A DNA stretch of 64,000 nucleotides from Mesodorylaimus sp. YZB2_4. Taxonomy: Eukaryota; Nematoda; Enoplea; Dorylaimida; Dorylaimidae. Location of the stretch: contig JASANH010000072.1 in the NCBI GenBank assembly GCA_030248295.1, positions 124,001 through 188,000 on the forward strand. Reading direction: 5' to 3'. This document shows, piece by piece, positions 1 through 11,900 of the stretch. The notes under the pieces were generated by a model. It ran no database searches, was not told the DNA's origin, and saw only the letters and a program-made list of their open reading frames with translations. Numbering within the stretch: position 1 is the stretch's first letter; each line of letters opens with the position of its first letter. Position numbers and translations under genes: made by a program.

Positions 1-150
1 ACAAGGCTAGAATATCACTCAATCATTGATCAGTTCGATCGACCTCATTGAAGTTATCGACTTGCTCAATCGATTACTCGTTCAATCAACCGATCGATCG
101 ACAAACAACTCCGCCAGTCGATAAAACTCAGTGGGCAGTTCTCGACATGA

Positions 151-640
151 CCGATCAATCGACCATTGTCAGTTCGATCGATCAATCGACCATTGTCAGT
201 TCGATCGATCAATCGACCATTGTCAGTTCGATCGATCAATCGACCATTGTCAGTTCGATCGATCAATCGACCATGGTCAGTTCGATCGATCAATCGACCA
301 TTGTCAGTTCGATCGATCAATCGACCATGGTCAGTTCGATCGATCAATCGACCATGGTCAGTTCGATCGATCAATCGACCATGGTCAGTTCGATCGATCA
401 ATCGACCATGTCAGTTATCATCAACACGACCATTGTCAGTTCGATCGATCAATCGACCATGGTCAGTTCGATCGATCAATCGACCATGGTCAGTTCGATC
501 GATCAATCGACCATGGTCAGTTCGATCGATCAATCGACCATGGTCAGTTCGATCGATCAATCGACCATGGTCAGTTCGATCGATCAATCGACCATTGTCA
601 GTTCGATCGATCAATCGACCATTGTCAGTTCGATCGATCA
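151..640. repeat. 27-bp minisatellite, about 18 units
   Basis: A head-to-tail array of a 27-bp unit built around GTCAGTTCGATCGATCAATC. Units alternate between two versions that differ at one base (ACCATTGTC or ACCATGGTC). One unit near 407-430 is degenerate. Because 27 is a multiple of three and the unit lacks stops in several frames, long artificial ORFs run through the array on both strands. The core TTCGATCGATCAATCGA is nearly self-complementary. The array lies inside a dynamin intron, just downstream of the donor next to 675, so it is not expected to be coding. Confidence 0.97.
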
Positions 641-674
641 ACAGATCAATCAATCGATAAATCCCATTTCTTAC

Positions 675-3600
675 CGTTTGGCGAATACACTCTCAGATTA
701 ATGGGCACCGACGAAATTCCTTTATTGGTTCCCGTGATACGATCAGTTTCGGATTCGATCTCGGCTCGAATCATTTCGAAATCAGTATATTTTTGTCCAC
801 GTTTGTGAAGGAATTCACCAAATTCTAACACGAAACACCTTGCAAGCCCCTCATAGCCTTCACTCCACACAACTTCTCACCCACTCCCGACCGATCATGG
901 ATCAATTGCAGGACCAATGGACGGCGAGTAACAATGCCCGAACCACGGGGCAAGAAATCCCTGAAAATATAACCATGGTATTCGTTACTTACTGATCGCA
1001 ATCAGCACCCTCTCACTACAACATGAGCCCTAAAATGGACAGCTTTTAGCCCCCTTTTACTACTGCGCCGCTACAGTGGTCCAACAGATGAGCACATTGG
1101 TTCTAAATAAATCATCATCCGTGGTTCATCAAAATGCTTACTGCACTTTACACTGCTCAGGAATTAACGCATTTGCTATCAGCATCAGGGTCATGAATGG
1201 CCGACAGGATTGATAATAGCGCGCACACGCTTTTCAAAATATATTCCCTGTATTTCCACGCATTCCAGAAGAACTTTCGAAGATTTCAGGGCAAATAAGG
1301 CGCGTTGAACGTAAGCCTAGTTCCCACAAATTTGACAGCTTTGATCAGGCAGCCCACTTTGTGCCGCGTTTTTTCACAGGGTACTTTCTGGACATCAAAC
1401 CCATCTCACGGGCAAGGATCGGACGATCACCCCGCACGCCCAGGGTTACGAGCGAGCGACCATCAAAAACCATTTTCAAAGAAAAATTAATCGGTGGCTA
1501 GCGGAGACATAAATTTTGAAAAGGCAGTGTCACTGCACAGAATTCATAAATTTTTGATCTCTTACACATTTCTAAGTGTTTGGTTGGCGAGCGAGGTTGT
1601 ATTGTGCTCGGCCAATCCAACAGCCCTCACACATGAGCTCTTCCTTTGCTTATCTGCTCTAGTTTTCACTCTTTTTTTCCACGCTTGCCCTGAAAGCTTG
1701 GCAAAACTGTGACCCAAACGCGTGTAGCCTGCGTCTGCTCATTGCCACGCATGCTAGATCAATGGTTTGGTCTGCGGAGAAACAAACAAGCGTTGACTCG
1801 TTTCTTGGTTTGCTTTTCGACCTTTGTCATCGACTGTCATGGCTTGCTTCAGTCAATCGTAAAGTCACTTTGGGTTGGGTTGCTTGGTCAAGAATGAGTT
1901 GAGTTTTGGGTCGTGTAAGAGGATCACTTAGTCGAGGTCTGGGTAGGGTAAAGCCAAAAACTATGACCCAGTAAACCTGTTAATTCATATCTCCCGCCCA
2001 AAAGTTCAAATTCTCAGTATAGGCTATCGGTCGGACCAGGTCTGGAAGTACTGGACCTCCCATTCAAACATATTCACGTTGTTACAAGCAGCTGCATGCT
2101 CACTTTCTGGCGGGAATTCAACTGCTTTGCCTGACTTCACAGTTTATGCTTATTCTGGATTCCTACCAGCTCCATGAACAGACTGTTCTGCAATCCTGAC
2201 TGACAGCGACTGAGCGATGCGACTCTCTGACCACACCATCTCTGAGCAGATAGGCGAGCACACTGCACTGCATTCCATCGTTTGTCGAAGATGGTTTTCT
2301 GATTTCGTTTTGGACATTTTATTCGTATTATTGTGTCTCCTGCTCTTTTGAGTGCATGTAAGTGCTTGGGCACGAGTAAAATATGGTATCGTATCGTTCC
2401 ATGTGATGCGCCCTGACAATCTCACCATACGCTCTGGTGTCATTTCGAGAGCGAGCGCATGATCCATAGACCACTCGCATCATATCTCGAATTCATTTCC
2501 TTGCTCATTCACACAATGCATACCAGACCAGGCCCGACTGTTCCACTGCAATCCCACACCAAGCACTTCAAACGTCCTTCTGGACATAGTATCGCTTCTT
2601 GCACCACAGCTACACTGTACTCTCATAGAATGAATTCTTTTTTCTTCCTTTCGCCATCGTCTCAGATTGGGAATGTGTAAAAAATCGTTCGCCCGCCATT
2701 CTCATGGCTGATGTCAAGCGAGAAAAGTGGCTCGCTTTCTTCGAACCTGCCTGCTTGTCCGTTTGGTTGATGGGTAAGCAGCCAAAGCTTTTATCCACCT
2801 ACACTCACATTCGTTCAAACCTAACCTCGAAGACCAGAAGCATTGAAGGAAAAAAATCGTTTTTCTCCTATCCACTGGACTCAATGGTTTTTGGTTCGTC
2901 TCTAGTCGCTCTCTCCTTCCTTCCAACTCTCCGTTGGATCGAAATGAGCGTTTTTAGGTTGACATGGAAGCCGAGCAGGGGCCACCTAAATAGCCTCGCC
3001 CAACCCGCAGCATAGCCGAATCCGAGAACAGAATACGCTTTGGGTCCGAGGAGGAGGAAGTTAAAGAAAAACGAGTCCATTGCCTCCCTTTTCTTCAATA
3101 TCAGCTAGCACGGCTGCGGCTTTATCACAAGCCATAAGACGACGTCAAGCGAGCCTGGTGCGCACCCGAGCAAATGGACAAGCATTTTAATGATCGACTC
3201 GACTGATGCCCTAAGACGACGACGAGAAGCAGGACCAAAGTGCACGTTGGAGAATAGCATGTAGCTGGTCATACACAGGCCCACGACTAGCCAACTCCGT
3301 GACCAGTTAGCACGCATAGTGGGCCCCGATCGATTTCGCTCTATTGATTCGCCCAACTCGGCACTGCTTCTTCAACTACCTTCCATTCTCCCCTGCCACA
3401 AGAAGCTTCTACGGGAGCGCGTCTATGCTCAGGCATGCAGCGCGCGTGGAAAGGGAAAGCTCGACCAGCGACTATTCGGATAAGACGACGTTCGTCAATA
3501 CGAGACTAGCCGATAACGTCCGTGCTAGCCGCCCCTCGAACGATCGACAAGCTAACAAGCGTCGACTAGGTCCGTCGAACATGTCCTTGCCCTTTTCCTC

Positions 3601-4285
3601 CAGGCATCATCACGAACACTCCTCAACGTAAAAAGAGCTTTTTTTCTGATAAGCACAAGCAATACAACGCGTATCTCGTTTAGTCATTAAAAACAGGCTG
3701 CTTCGCATCAAGTATTTCAATCGGGTTTTATAATATGCGAGTCTCCCTTCGCTCCACCCCATTCCATCCCTTCTGACCAATCCACCACGACTGATATGGA
3801 CACGACTCGGCGAGGGTGTCGAATTACATAAACGGACCAAGTCATCCCGGCACACGCTAGTGTACCGGGAAACCGATGCGGCCGACCGTGCCATGCTCAA
3901 GCCCTATTCCAATTACGTAACCTATCATTAACCAAAGAAAACTTCCGCTGACTTGAGTCAGCGCCAAGGAAAAATTGGTCAGAGCAAGCCACGTCCAGGA
4001 CAAGTCGTAACCCGTAACCGATCTGGAACCCAAATAAAATTGCGATCTTAATGCACGAAATTGCGCGTTTGTCAAGAACTCTTAGCTTCAACTCGAAAAT
4101 TCCTCACATACGACTTACTTGCCGACAAACGCTTCCAAGACGCTCGATTTGCCAGCACTTTGTCCACCGACGACGGCGATTTGAGGTAAATCCATCGCCA
4201 ACGAGACGCCCAATGATGTAAAGGCATCTTGCAATTGATTGACGATCGGAATCAAAGCTTGCATGCCTTGATTGACCCAAGCCAT
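675..4285 (-). CDS. dyn-1: Classical dynamin GTPase, N-terminal part (3' end off window)
   Basis: Large GTPase that constricts and cuts the necks of endocytic vesicles. Three coding exons are visible: 4119-4285, 881-960 and 675-824. Phases agree at both junctions (2, then 1) and splice sites are canonical (GTAAGTCG/TTTTCAG, GTGAGA/TGTTAG, final donor GTAAGA). The protein starts [13 protein letters not shown] and has the G1 P-loop GGQSAGKSS at about residues 40-48. The [19 protein letters not shown] block and the switch region [12 protein letters not shown] with [10 protein letters not shown] follow. The remaining GTPase domain, middle/GED, PH and proline-rich regions must lie left of the window. 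A donor at 4473 and an acceptor near 4304 suggest a 5' UTR intron. Compared with nematode DYN-1 there are two extra residues (GV) at the exon 2/3 junction. Family assignment is secure; exon borders are inferred by hand. Confidence 0.93.
961..4118. other. Dynamin intron 1 (3.16 kb), no gene recognised
   Basis: The intron runs from donor AA|GTAAGTCG (at 4118) to acceptor TTTTCAG (at 961). Several open frames of 60-105 codons exist (for example 2704-3015 plus, 2868-3098 minus and 3105-3356 minus), but none resembles a known protein or has flanking splice evidence. A CCCGCC-type inverted pair lies at about 1990-2125 and resembles the MITE termini described at 7646-7875. Otherwise I see unique, moderately AT-rich sequence. 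Confidence 0.6.
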
Positions 4286-5379
4286 CTCTGAATTTGTTTG
4301 AATCTAAAATGAGCAAGAATGAGGCAATTTGAATGGAGAAAAACAAGACAGGGAAAGCCAGTACGACAACCATTAAAACGTAGATTATGCGCTTTCGTAA
4401 GAATTCTGTTACAAAATGAGGTCGCCTTACTAGGTTGCCAATTTCTGTAAGAACGAGAACTCATGTACTTACCTGAACGTTCCGCTAGATCAATCAAAAC
4501 CGACAAGCACAGACCACGGACACACCTCGACGAATAGGATGACAGGGCACGTCAACCATCAACGTGGCGAAAGACCAAATAAAAAATTAACCCAAAATAA
4601 ACACACAACCGTTCCCTGTTCTCGCGCCACGCCGCGGTGAATGAAAGCAGCCGAAATCGACGTTGGAACAGGTTCCTCCTTTGAACGACGGTGGCAACAC
4701 GCTGCCGCCAGCGACTTCAAGCACGGCTAACTTACAGTATCTGCTCCCCGAGTACCAACACCAAATATTGCAAAAAATTTAGTCGATAGAGCGCACGGAA
4801 TATTTCGAAGATTTGCATTTTTAATAAAAACCAATTTTCTTGAAAAAAATTAAACTGAGATGCTTTACTACACAATAGCCGTGATTGCGATATTAATTTT
4901 TATATTAGCCGTGTTTCAAATTGGCGGCTGCTTATATCATCGAACTGTGTGCGCAGCAAAAGTAGGAAAACCAGAAAAGAAAAAAATTTCTTGTCGATCG
5001 CTGGCCCGTTCGTTGCTTTCTCGTCGGTCGTTCTGCGGGCGAGTTGATGAATGGCACTCGACTTGCTTTTTATTCGCTGTGCGTGTAACTAAGGAATAAA
5101 GATTTTGTCGGCGGCGAAAACTATTTTGTTTCTCGAACTTCCTGTCGGCCATTGTACGAGAGACTGCAGTTTCGCATGGTTGTTTATAGTTCAACACCAA
5201 AACATACGTAGGTGATCCGTTTCTTGATCAAACCAGGCTATCATTCTAGCGAAAGGTAGAGTATCGAAGAACACTCTGCTATCGAATCAAGCCTATTTAT
5301 TCGTTATAAATATTCACTTTCGTCGATTTCTTCATTTTATCAATTTTTTCTGAACTGGGAATTGTTGGCTTTCGAAATT
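4286..5379. promoter_or_regulatory. Divergent intergenic region between dynamin and FBXO31
   Basis: The start codons of dynamin (minus, 4285) and FBXO31 (plus, 5380) face away from each other across 1094 bp. The left part holds the probable dynamin 5' UTR intron (donor GTAAGTACATG at 4472). A 79-codon ATG frame at 4860-5099 begins with a hydrophobic stretch but has no supporting homology. No clear TATA box was identified. The stretch is inferred to carry both promoters. Confidence 0.5.
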
Positions 5380-8300
5380 ATGCCTTCAGTAGTGCAACCG
5401 GAATTTTGTTCGTTGAGCGACGAAATTATCCTGACTGTTGTTTCTTACTTGCGACCCAAAGAATTAACGAATTTACGACTGACTTGCCAACGATTACAAA
5501 ATTTGGTTGCGGAGTCAAAAATCTGGGAAACGTTACTGTTCAGAGGTAAAAGTTTTTTATTTTGAAGAGAGCTTGTTCGTCGGTTCCTTCTTTGTGTATG
5601 AATGTCTCGATCGTGGGCGGTCTTGTTCGCTTATGGGGGCCGGCAGCGATACAGTCGCCCGCTGATTGTGCCTTAAATATCCTAATCCACGTTTTTAGAT
5701 TTCGGTCTCCGTCGCGAATTGTATTGGAACGGGTGGTCGGCCGAGGATATTTACAAAGTTGGTACGAAAGTTGCCAGCGCGTTCGTTCAGGGCGTTTTCT
5801 AATTTTATTACATTTTCAGTCTACAAATTTCGAGATCTATTGGGGTTGTGGTATTGCGACCTACACCCTTTCGGACTGATCGTTTTTGCAAGGGTAAGCT
5901 CATGTTCATATTTTACCACATCACCAAACACTCGAGGATAAAAGGACACATTGCACGACATGATTTACCCAGCCGTCAGGCGAACTTTCTCCCGTAATTG
6001 CGCAGCTGGTGGCGTGAGAGGCCGACGCGTAACCCCTGATTGCAGAATGGAGGATCACCAGTATGCATTTCTGCGTGACTATCGAGTTTAAAGCATGTCA
6101 GCGGCAAAAAATCATCACAGCATTCTTCCCTTTTCTTGCAGTGACAAAAATCTCGGGATCTTTCAAATTTTGTTGGATAACATTCAGTGTGAACAGAAGT
6201 TTAGTCAGCGGTTCTAAACAGCCCGCGTTTTTGTTCTGTCTCTAACGCACTATCGATTTTGTAATTTTGACAGCAAAGCTGCATTTTATTTTGCATCTTC
6301 CACTGTGCGGCTCGTTTTCCGCTGACGAGATGAGCCGGCCTGACAGTTCACGACTGCGCATCAGCCAGTGTGCGGCTTTTATTGCAAGTATCTTCGCCTT
6401 ATTTGCCATAATATTTGCATATCTAGGATTGGAATCCTGGCAAAGTTCTCACCTGTCTTTCAAATGTTACGTCGGGCGAGTATGTGCACTCGTTTCTCCG
6501 TTATCAGACGCAAGCGTATCATCGCAGTTTTTTCACCCCATATCTTTATTGCACTGACGGTCGATCTATTTCAGGTGGAAAAAGAGGGCATCGTGGCCTA
6601 CGACTGTTCGCCGCCACTCGACGACAGCGTAATGGACGCGGATAATATGAATCAATTGGTGACCATGAACGAGGATGTCGATTACGCCAATCTGGATCGT
6701 TTGCATCGTTTCCGATTTCAACGTCTTTTCGTTTTATCGCCGATCATGATCCCATCGTCCTCCCCTCTCCTCGGCTCCTCCTCCTCCACTCCTTGCTACG
6801 CCGTCCACGCCGTTTGTTATCAAGAGCCATCGATCGGTGGTCATTTTGCACAGAAATCGGCATTCGATATTACGTCTGGGAGAAATGTGGGAAACGATCT
6901 GGACGCGTGCAATGGTTCCGATAACAGCATGGAAGTCGATACGGATGAAAGTCAATTTTGCCTTCAAAGGGTAAGATCAATCGATAATCGCTTAAATTAT
7001 TGATGGATCGATTTTTGCATTATAGATCGATACTGGTTTCGTATTCAAATGCGCGAGAAAAACTGAACATGGATCGCACGATATCAGAGTAAGAGATTGC
7101 GCGGGTATCTTTTTTTATCGATTTTAAAAAAATTAATTTTCAGTATTGGCTCGAATGGGAACACGGTTTTCGATTGAATAGCAACGACGAGGCGAGTTTG
7201 GATGCATTGTTATCGAATTTACGCGATAATAAAGATTATGATTTACGCGTGGAAAAATTCGAGGCCAAAGTTTCAGTCGACTCTTATTGCCTGACACGTC
7301 GGTAAGTTATCGTGTGTGCGTTGGGGGCGGGGTGGCGAGTGGCTGGTGAAAGATTTATGGCTTTGACGGAGTTAAAATTATTTATATGGGCCAATTGTTA
7401 TTTCAACTTGTTCATACGCACAAAAAAGCACAAGTTTCTGCTTCGTTATTTGGAAAAATCGGGCGTCGTCAGTCGTGTGCGAGTTGATAGTCACAATCGT
7501 ACTGTATGTCGGAGGACGGAGGGGTTAAAGGGCGGTTGATAGGCTCTTTTATAATCAAGCCTTTTTAATGGCCTTAGTTAGTGATTTGCGTCGTAAATGG
7601 GAAATGTCCGGCGTGTGTTGACTCGTCGTACTCTAAAAATATACTTTATTTGAATTCCCGCCAATTTAATTATCGCTGTACGTTACGTGAGCACGATTCG
7701 ATGACCCTATCGCATTTTGTAGTAATGCTTTCTAGAAAATAATATCGCGAAATTATGCGATGCGAATTCAAATTATTGCTATTAAAGATCATTGAACAAC
7801 TGCTACTTTGGCCGAATGGTGGGGTAAAGTGTGGGCCGCTGTAGATAATAGAATTGGCGGGAATTCGAATTTCAGGGGGGCCTGGACTCCTGGAGTGTAT
7901 CTGGTTGTGGCTGTCCTTGACAACATTTCGGGGGGGGGGGGGGTGGGGGGTCAGTGATGTTGTAAAGTGGTCTCCAAAGTATGAAATGCTCTGCACACGA
8001 CTGCTGTACTATAGCGTGCCGACTAGGGTCCATTCATTATGAAAGTTGCCCACTTGACGGCAGTTTGCTTCATTAAGATTATGGAAAATAGTCGCCTTGT
8101 TTTAGCATGGACCATTTATTAGCGCCTTCATTATCGACGAATGTGGCTAATACGCAGCCTGGTTTGTATTTCGGTCACTTTAATTGGCACGGGTGGGAAG
8201 TATTGAATGTGTTTTATACGGACGACGGACGAACATTGATCGGAGAAAAGGTCACGGTGAGTGAATGCTGAGTTTCTGGAGTTAGGTTCATTTAGAAACA

Positions 8301-8826
8301 GGGTCTCGTCAGAAAAATGGTATGGTTCTGATTAGCTGCGGGTGAAAAGTATTCGAATTGTGTGATGGGGCAAATATCGACGAATTTTTAGGGTGATCAA
8401 ATGATCCCAGCTGGCCGAACGAGTTTCCGAGTCGACTTGTCCCGACGAGTACATTTCACGCTAGACGATCTAGCCAGCATGTCGTCAGTGAGGGCAATCG
8501 TGCGAAGGACGCCGGCGGCTGTTGCGCAATCAGTGCAGAACAACGCGCAGGGCGCCGTCAATGGTCACGCGGCTGGCGATACCCAAATTCAAACCTATCC
8601 ATTCCGCGTGCCCTCGGATTGCGCAATTCTCGGAGTCGGCACGACGCCCGACTATTGCCTATCGTTTTATATGGGGGAGGGCCAAATAGCTTTTCCTAAC
8701 TTTTGCAATCCTCGATATTTACCCTGCGTCTACGTTCTCTTCAGTCAAACTCAAATCGGTCTATTATGGTTGGATTTGAGGTGCTTTATGCCCATGTACA
8801 GAATACGTGATCCGTCTTGCTCATAA
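5380..8826 (+). CDS. FBXO31: F-box only protein 31 (FBXO31)
   Basis: Substrate-recognition subunit of an SCF (SKP1-CUL1-F-box) ubiquitin ligase; in vertebrates it targets cyclin D1 and other proteins. Eight exons join in phase: 5380-5545, 5699-5761, 5820-5893, 6575-6970, 7026-7088, 7144-7301, 8106-8256 and 8392-8826, giving about 501 aa (human 539). Exon 1 is an F-box (FCSLSDEIILTVVSYLRPKE onward, residues 8-55). Exon 3 has DLLGLWYCDLHPFG, the counterpart of the human LLGLW...PYGG block. Exon 7 has PGLYFGHFNWHG (human PGLFKGTYGSHG) and exon 8 has GDQMIPAG (human GDPNIPAG), then the conserved C-terminal domain ending LLWLDLRCF. Exon 4 carries an acidic and serine-rich insertion. The ATG at 5380 was chosen as the first in frame before the F-box. 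The gene is tail-to-tail with UTP14, only 171 bp away. Confidence 0.9.
5905..6050. repeat. Interspersed repeat, copy 1 (pair with 35405-35545)
   Basis: Lies in FBXO31 intron 3. It shares blocks in the same order with 35405-35545: CACTCGAGG, AAAGACACAT-like, TTGATTTACCCAGCCGT-like, AACTGCGCA-like and GCGTGAGAGGC. Identity is clear but not high, so these are old copies. No terminal inverted repeats or B box were seen, and the class is unknown. Confidence 0.6.
7646..7875. mobile_element. MITE-like element with CCCGCC inverted termini
   Basis: The left arm at 7646-7674 reads TTGAATTCCCGCCAATTTAA. The right arm at about 7847-7875 is its inverted counterpart (AATTGGCGGGAATTCGAATT). The arms span about 27 bp and enclose about 170 bp with no coding capacity. 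It sits in FBXO31 intron 6. Similar GGCGGGAATTC/TTCCCGCC termini occur at about 1990-2125, 10345, 39900, 45127-45165, 58660 and 63946. The termini also look like E2F sites (TTTGGCGGGAA), so a regulatory reading is possible. Confidence 0.6.
7930..7950. repeat. Poly-G tract (14 G, T, 6 G)
   Basis: A homopolymer run in FBXO31 intron 6, on the sense strand of the transcript. It is one of four G or C runs of 13 bases or more in the window (others at 10182-10194, 43136-43151 and 49015-49033). Confidence 0.95.
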
Positions 8827-8997
8827 CCGATTCACCCTTCTCTCCCGACCCGTCTATGGTATGTGGCCTGGCACATTCTATGGGTTTCATGTTTGACGTG
8901 AACACTCACTGTCGGCATTAGGTCATGCTGGTTTACATAGCACTTGGTGTTGGTGGAGTATATTTATTCGATATGGATATCTGTGCCATTAAATCCT

Positions 8998-11900
8998 TCA
9001 TAAAATCGATATATTCCTCACCCTTGATCTCACTTTATACGATTCCTCATTCGACCCTCCTTGTTGCTTTCCATCCAATTTCGGCTCACTACTGCTTAGA
9101 TCGGTCGATTTTCGATCATCTTGATCACGCGATTTCGAACTCTTCTGATCAATTATTGATTTTTTCCGATCATTTTTGTTCTTATTTCCTCGTTTCTTAC
9201 GTGTTTTCTTCTCCTTGTCACTCTTTTTCTTGATAGCCAAGTCTCGACTAATTGGTTTAATGACAGTTCCCATTCTCGTCTCGACGCTGGGTTCAATCAA
9301 CGATTGATAAGCCGTTTGTGGATTCCATTCTTTTCCAATCGGTGGTTCTAAATTGGCTTCGAAATCTTTACTCGATTTGAATGGGAATGGTAAATCAGAG
9401 ACTTGTAATTTCCGAACACTTTCATTGGCCATTGTTTCATTGACAATCACAATCGGCCATTTATTTAATTTCTTCTCTTTTTCTTTATCTCGTTTCTTCT
9501 TCAATTTTTCCAATTTCTCTTTTCTTACTTGATTCGTCTTTAAATTCTCCGTCCCTGGTCCTGTCCAACTATTCCATCCGGGCAATGTCAATTGCGCTTC
9601 CAAATTAGCCACTGCCTCTTCATCATCCTTCCCCAAATCGGCTTCGAATTCTGCTCGAAATTCTTCCATCACATCATCTTCGGCGAACGCTTCTTCCATC
9701 AAGGTCCGATTAGTCAATGTTTGACCTTCGCCCTCCTCCTCGCCCATCGCATTCGTTATCAGTCGTGGCGACAATTGCAACATAGGCTGAGCAGCCGCCC
9801 ACTAAAAAAACAGGATAAGGAAATTATTCAGTTCGAATTTTAAAAATAGCCAATGCAACAACTAATTCTGTTACTAAAGCATGTGCGTGCAGCCAAGTCA
9901 CGTGACTAACCAGACTAATTAGCTCGGCTAGTTCTAATTATAAAATCATTTCCCCGGCTGGCGAATGCACTGCGAACAAACCCGGGCAACTTGGTCGAAC
10001 AACCGAGACAAACCTCGATAAACCCGAACCCGGATATGATGAATATAGAAAGCAGATTAGGTCAACTTGCCAGGAACATTCCCTAATGGCCCTCATTGAC
10101 GCCAACCCGGTCACGTGCGCCCGATGCTATTTCTCTCAGATCCGTAGCTTAATTATCATCTCGACCGCTTTCACATCAACCGGGGGGGGGGGGGATCTAT
10201 TTCCTATAACTGTGGCGTCAAAATATGCGGACAAGTGCACTAGGGGTCGGTATCATCTCTTCAAAAGTTAGGAATCCCGAGACCATAGCTGATTCAGATT
10301 ACGCTTTCTGATGGAAAAAGCTGTCAAAACTTATAAATTTAAAAATGGCGGGAAAATTAGCATAAACCATTGACAACGCGAAGTGCCATTTCTAAGATTT
10401 AATGCATCCTCCAGCCCTCGCACTGACTACCAATACCCCAATTACTATTCAGTCTTCCCACCAAGCCCTTCAGGGCAAGTCAAGAAATGGGAGGGGCGCA
10501 ACAGCTAAAAACTTGTCAAGGGTCACCCTGCACTTCCTCACTCCAGAGCCACATCACAGACATTCTATTTTTCTATGCTGATAAAAAGCAGGTTTCTCCC
10601 AACCTTGACATCAATTGGAAAAAAACGACTAAAGTACCACATTTTTTAAATAAAAAAACAGCTAAAAGCAATCTCGAAAAATGGAAGGAGACTTTGCATT
10701 GCAAATCTTACCCCCCTCCCATGTTCCTGTTCAACCCTTTCCTTTCAAACTGTTGCCGACTGATGTGAAAGATCCAGTTCTCACTGTCACAAATGAGAAA
10801 TGAGGCGTCCGGCACAGCATAGACTCTGCATAGAACCTGCACCATGCGGAGTGATGTTTCAGCCACAGACCAGGTCGGTAGCCTTGACTGGCTATCCTGA
10901 TTCTGAGTTTTCCGAGCGGTGCAAAAAATTCCACCAGTCACTCGAGTAATACAAACCTGGACCTATGACAGCTGTCTCGCACACTCATCCTAGCCTGCTC
11001 CCTTCAGCTTCCTGCGACAGTGAGAACAAAACCTGAGGGCATTGGACTTCCACAACAGATATGCAGTGCAGACCGCTTTGAACATCGATGGCCATGTAAA
11101 AAAGGACGCCACAGCCTTTTTTGGACACCTTTCCTCGCCCCTCCATAAAACTTTGTTTCACTCGTCAGCTCACATTTCAGGGTTCATACAAAAAGCGGGA
11201 AATGATTTTCCCTCATTTTCCAGGTTTTACAACTTGATTCTTTACCCTGATTTTCATAGTCCTACGACTACTAAGGTAATTTCAACTGATTTACTGACTT
11301 CCAGCATGACCAACAGGTACTTCGAAAGGAGAGGGATTCGGAATTCGGAACCTCAAAATGCAACCTCTCAGTTTTCCCTGATTTTGGCACCAAAATTCTG
11401 TCCGCTGACTTTTCCAGCCTTGTACGAAACTTGTATTTATTTATGGGACCTCGAAAAACCATCTTACAGTATGTACAATCGAACTCGGATAACCGCCACA
11501 AGTTCCATCCGATTCGCCCATCCCCGTCTACCCCGTGTACACACCCTTCGGACAACATCGGACAATTTCAACTTCTCCAACTGAACCATGATTTCTGACA
11601 GACATTTCAACGTACATCTTCCACATTCATGAGTTTCTAAAGTGCGCTTACGAGTTCACATATGAAAAAAATGACATGACTTTTTTAGCGTCCAGCGTGA
11701 TTTCAGTTAACCAATTTCAGCTGTATTTGAATTTCGCACAAACTCTTCAAAACATTCCCTAACTTGCCTGGATCCTGACCTTTTTTCGAACAGCTGAATT
11801 CGAGCTCTTTTTTATAACATGCCCCATCGCTAGTGTTTTTCTTGCTACGCATTCAAGTTCAGTCGACCATTTCCACTCAACCCAAAGTGGACAGTGTGCA

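Noticed and set aside
151-640. Possible CRISPR array
   Set aside because: The 27-bp units are contiguous with no unique spacers, and the DNA is eukaryotic.
48-808. Long ORFs of 164-225 codons on both strands across 48-808
   Set aside because: They translate the 27-bp minisatellite, whose unit length is a multiple of three. The true coding signal at the right end is a dynamin exon in a different frame.
3105-3356. 83-codon minus-strand ORF with a hydrophobic segment in dynamin intron 1
   Set aside because: No family match and no in-phase splice partners seen. It could be an unrecognised exon, but cannot be supported.
4860-5099. 79-codon ATG ORF with a hydrophobic N-terminus
   Set aside because: Short, no homology, lies in a divergent promoter region, and ends in low-information basic sequence.
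6267-6557. 96-codon ORF with a hydrophobic stretch in FBXO31 intron 3
   Set aside because: Exons 3 and 4 of FBXO31 join in phase with continuous homology across it, so it is intronic.
11042-11584. 180-codon ORF in the UTP14 intron
   Set aside because: Most of it is the MITE copy at 11182-11430; it has no ATG context or domain.
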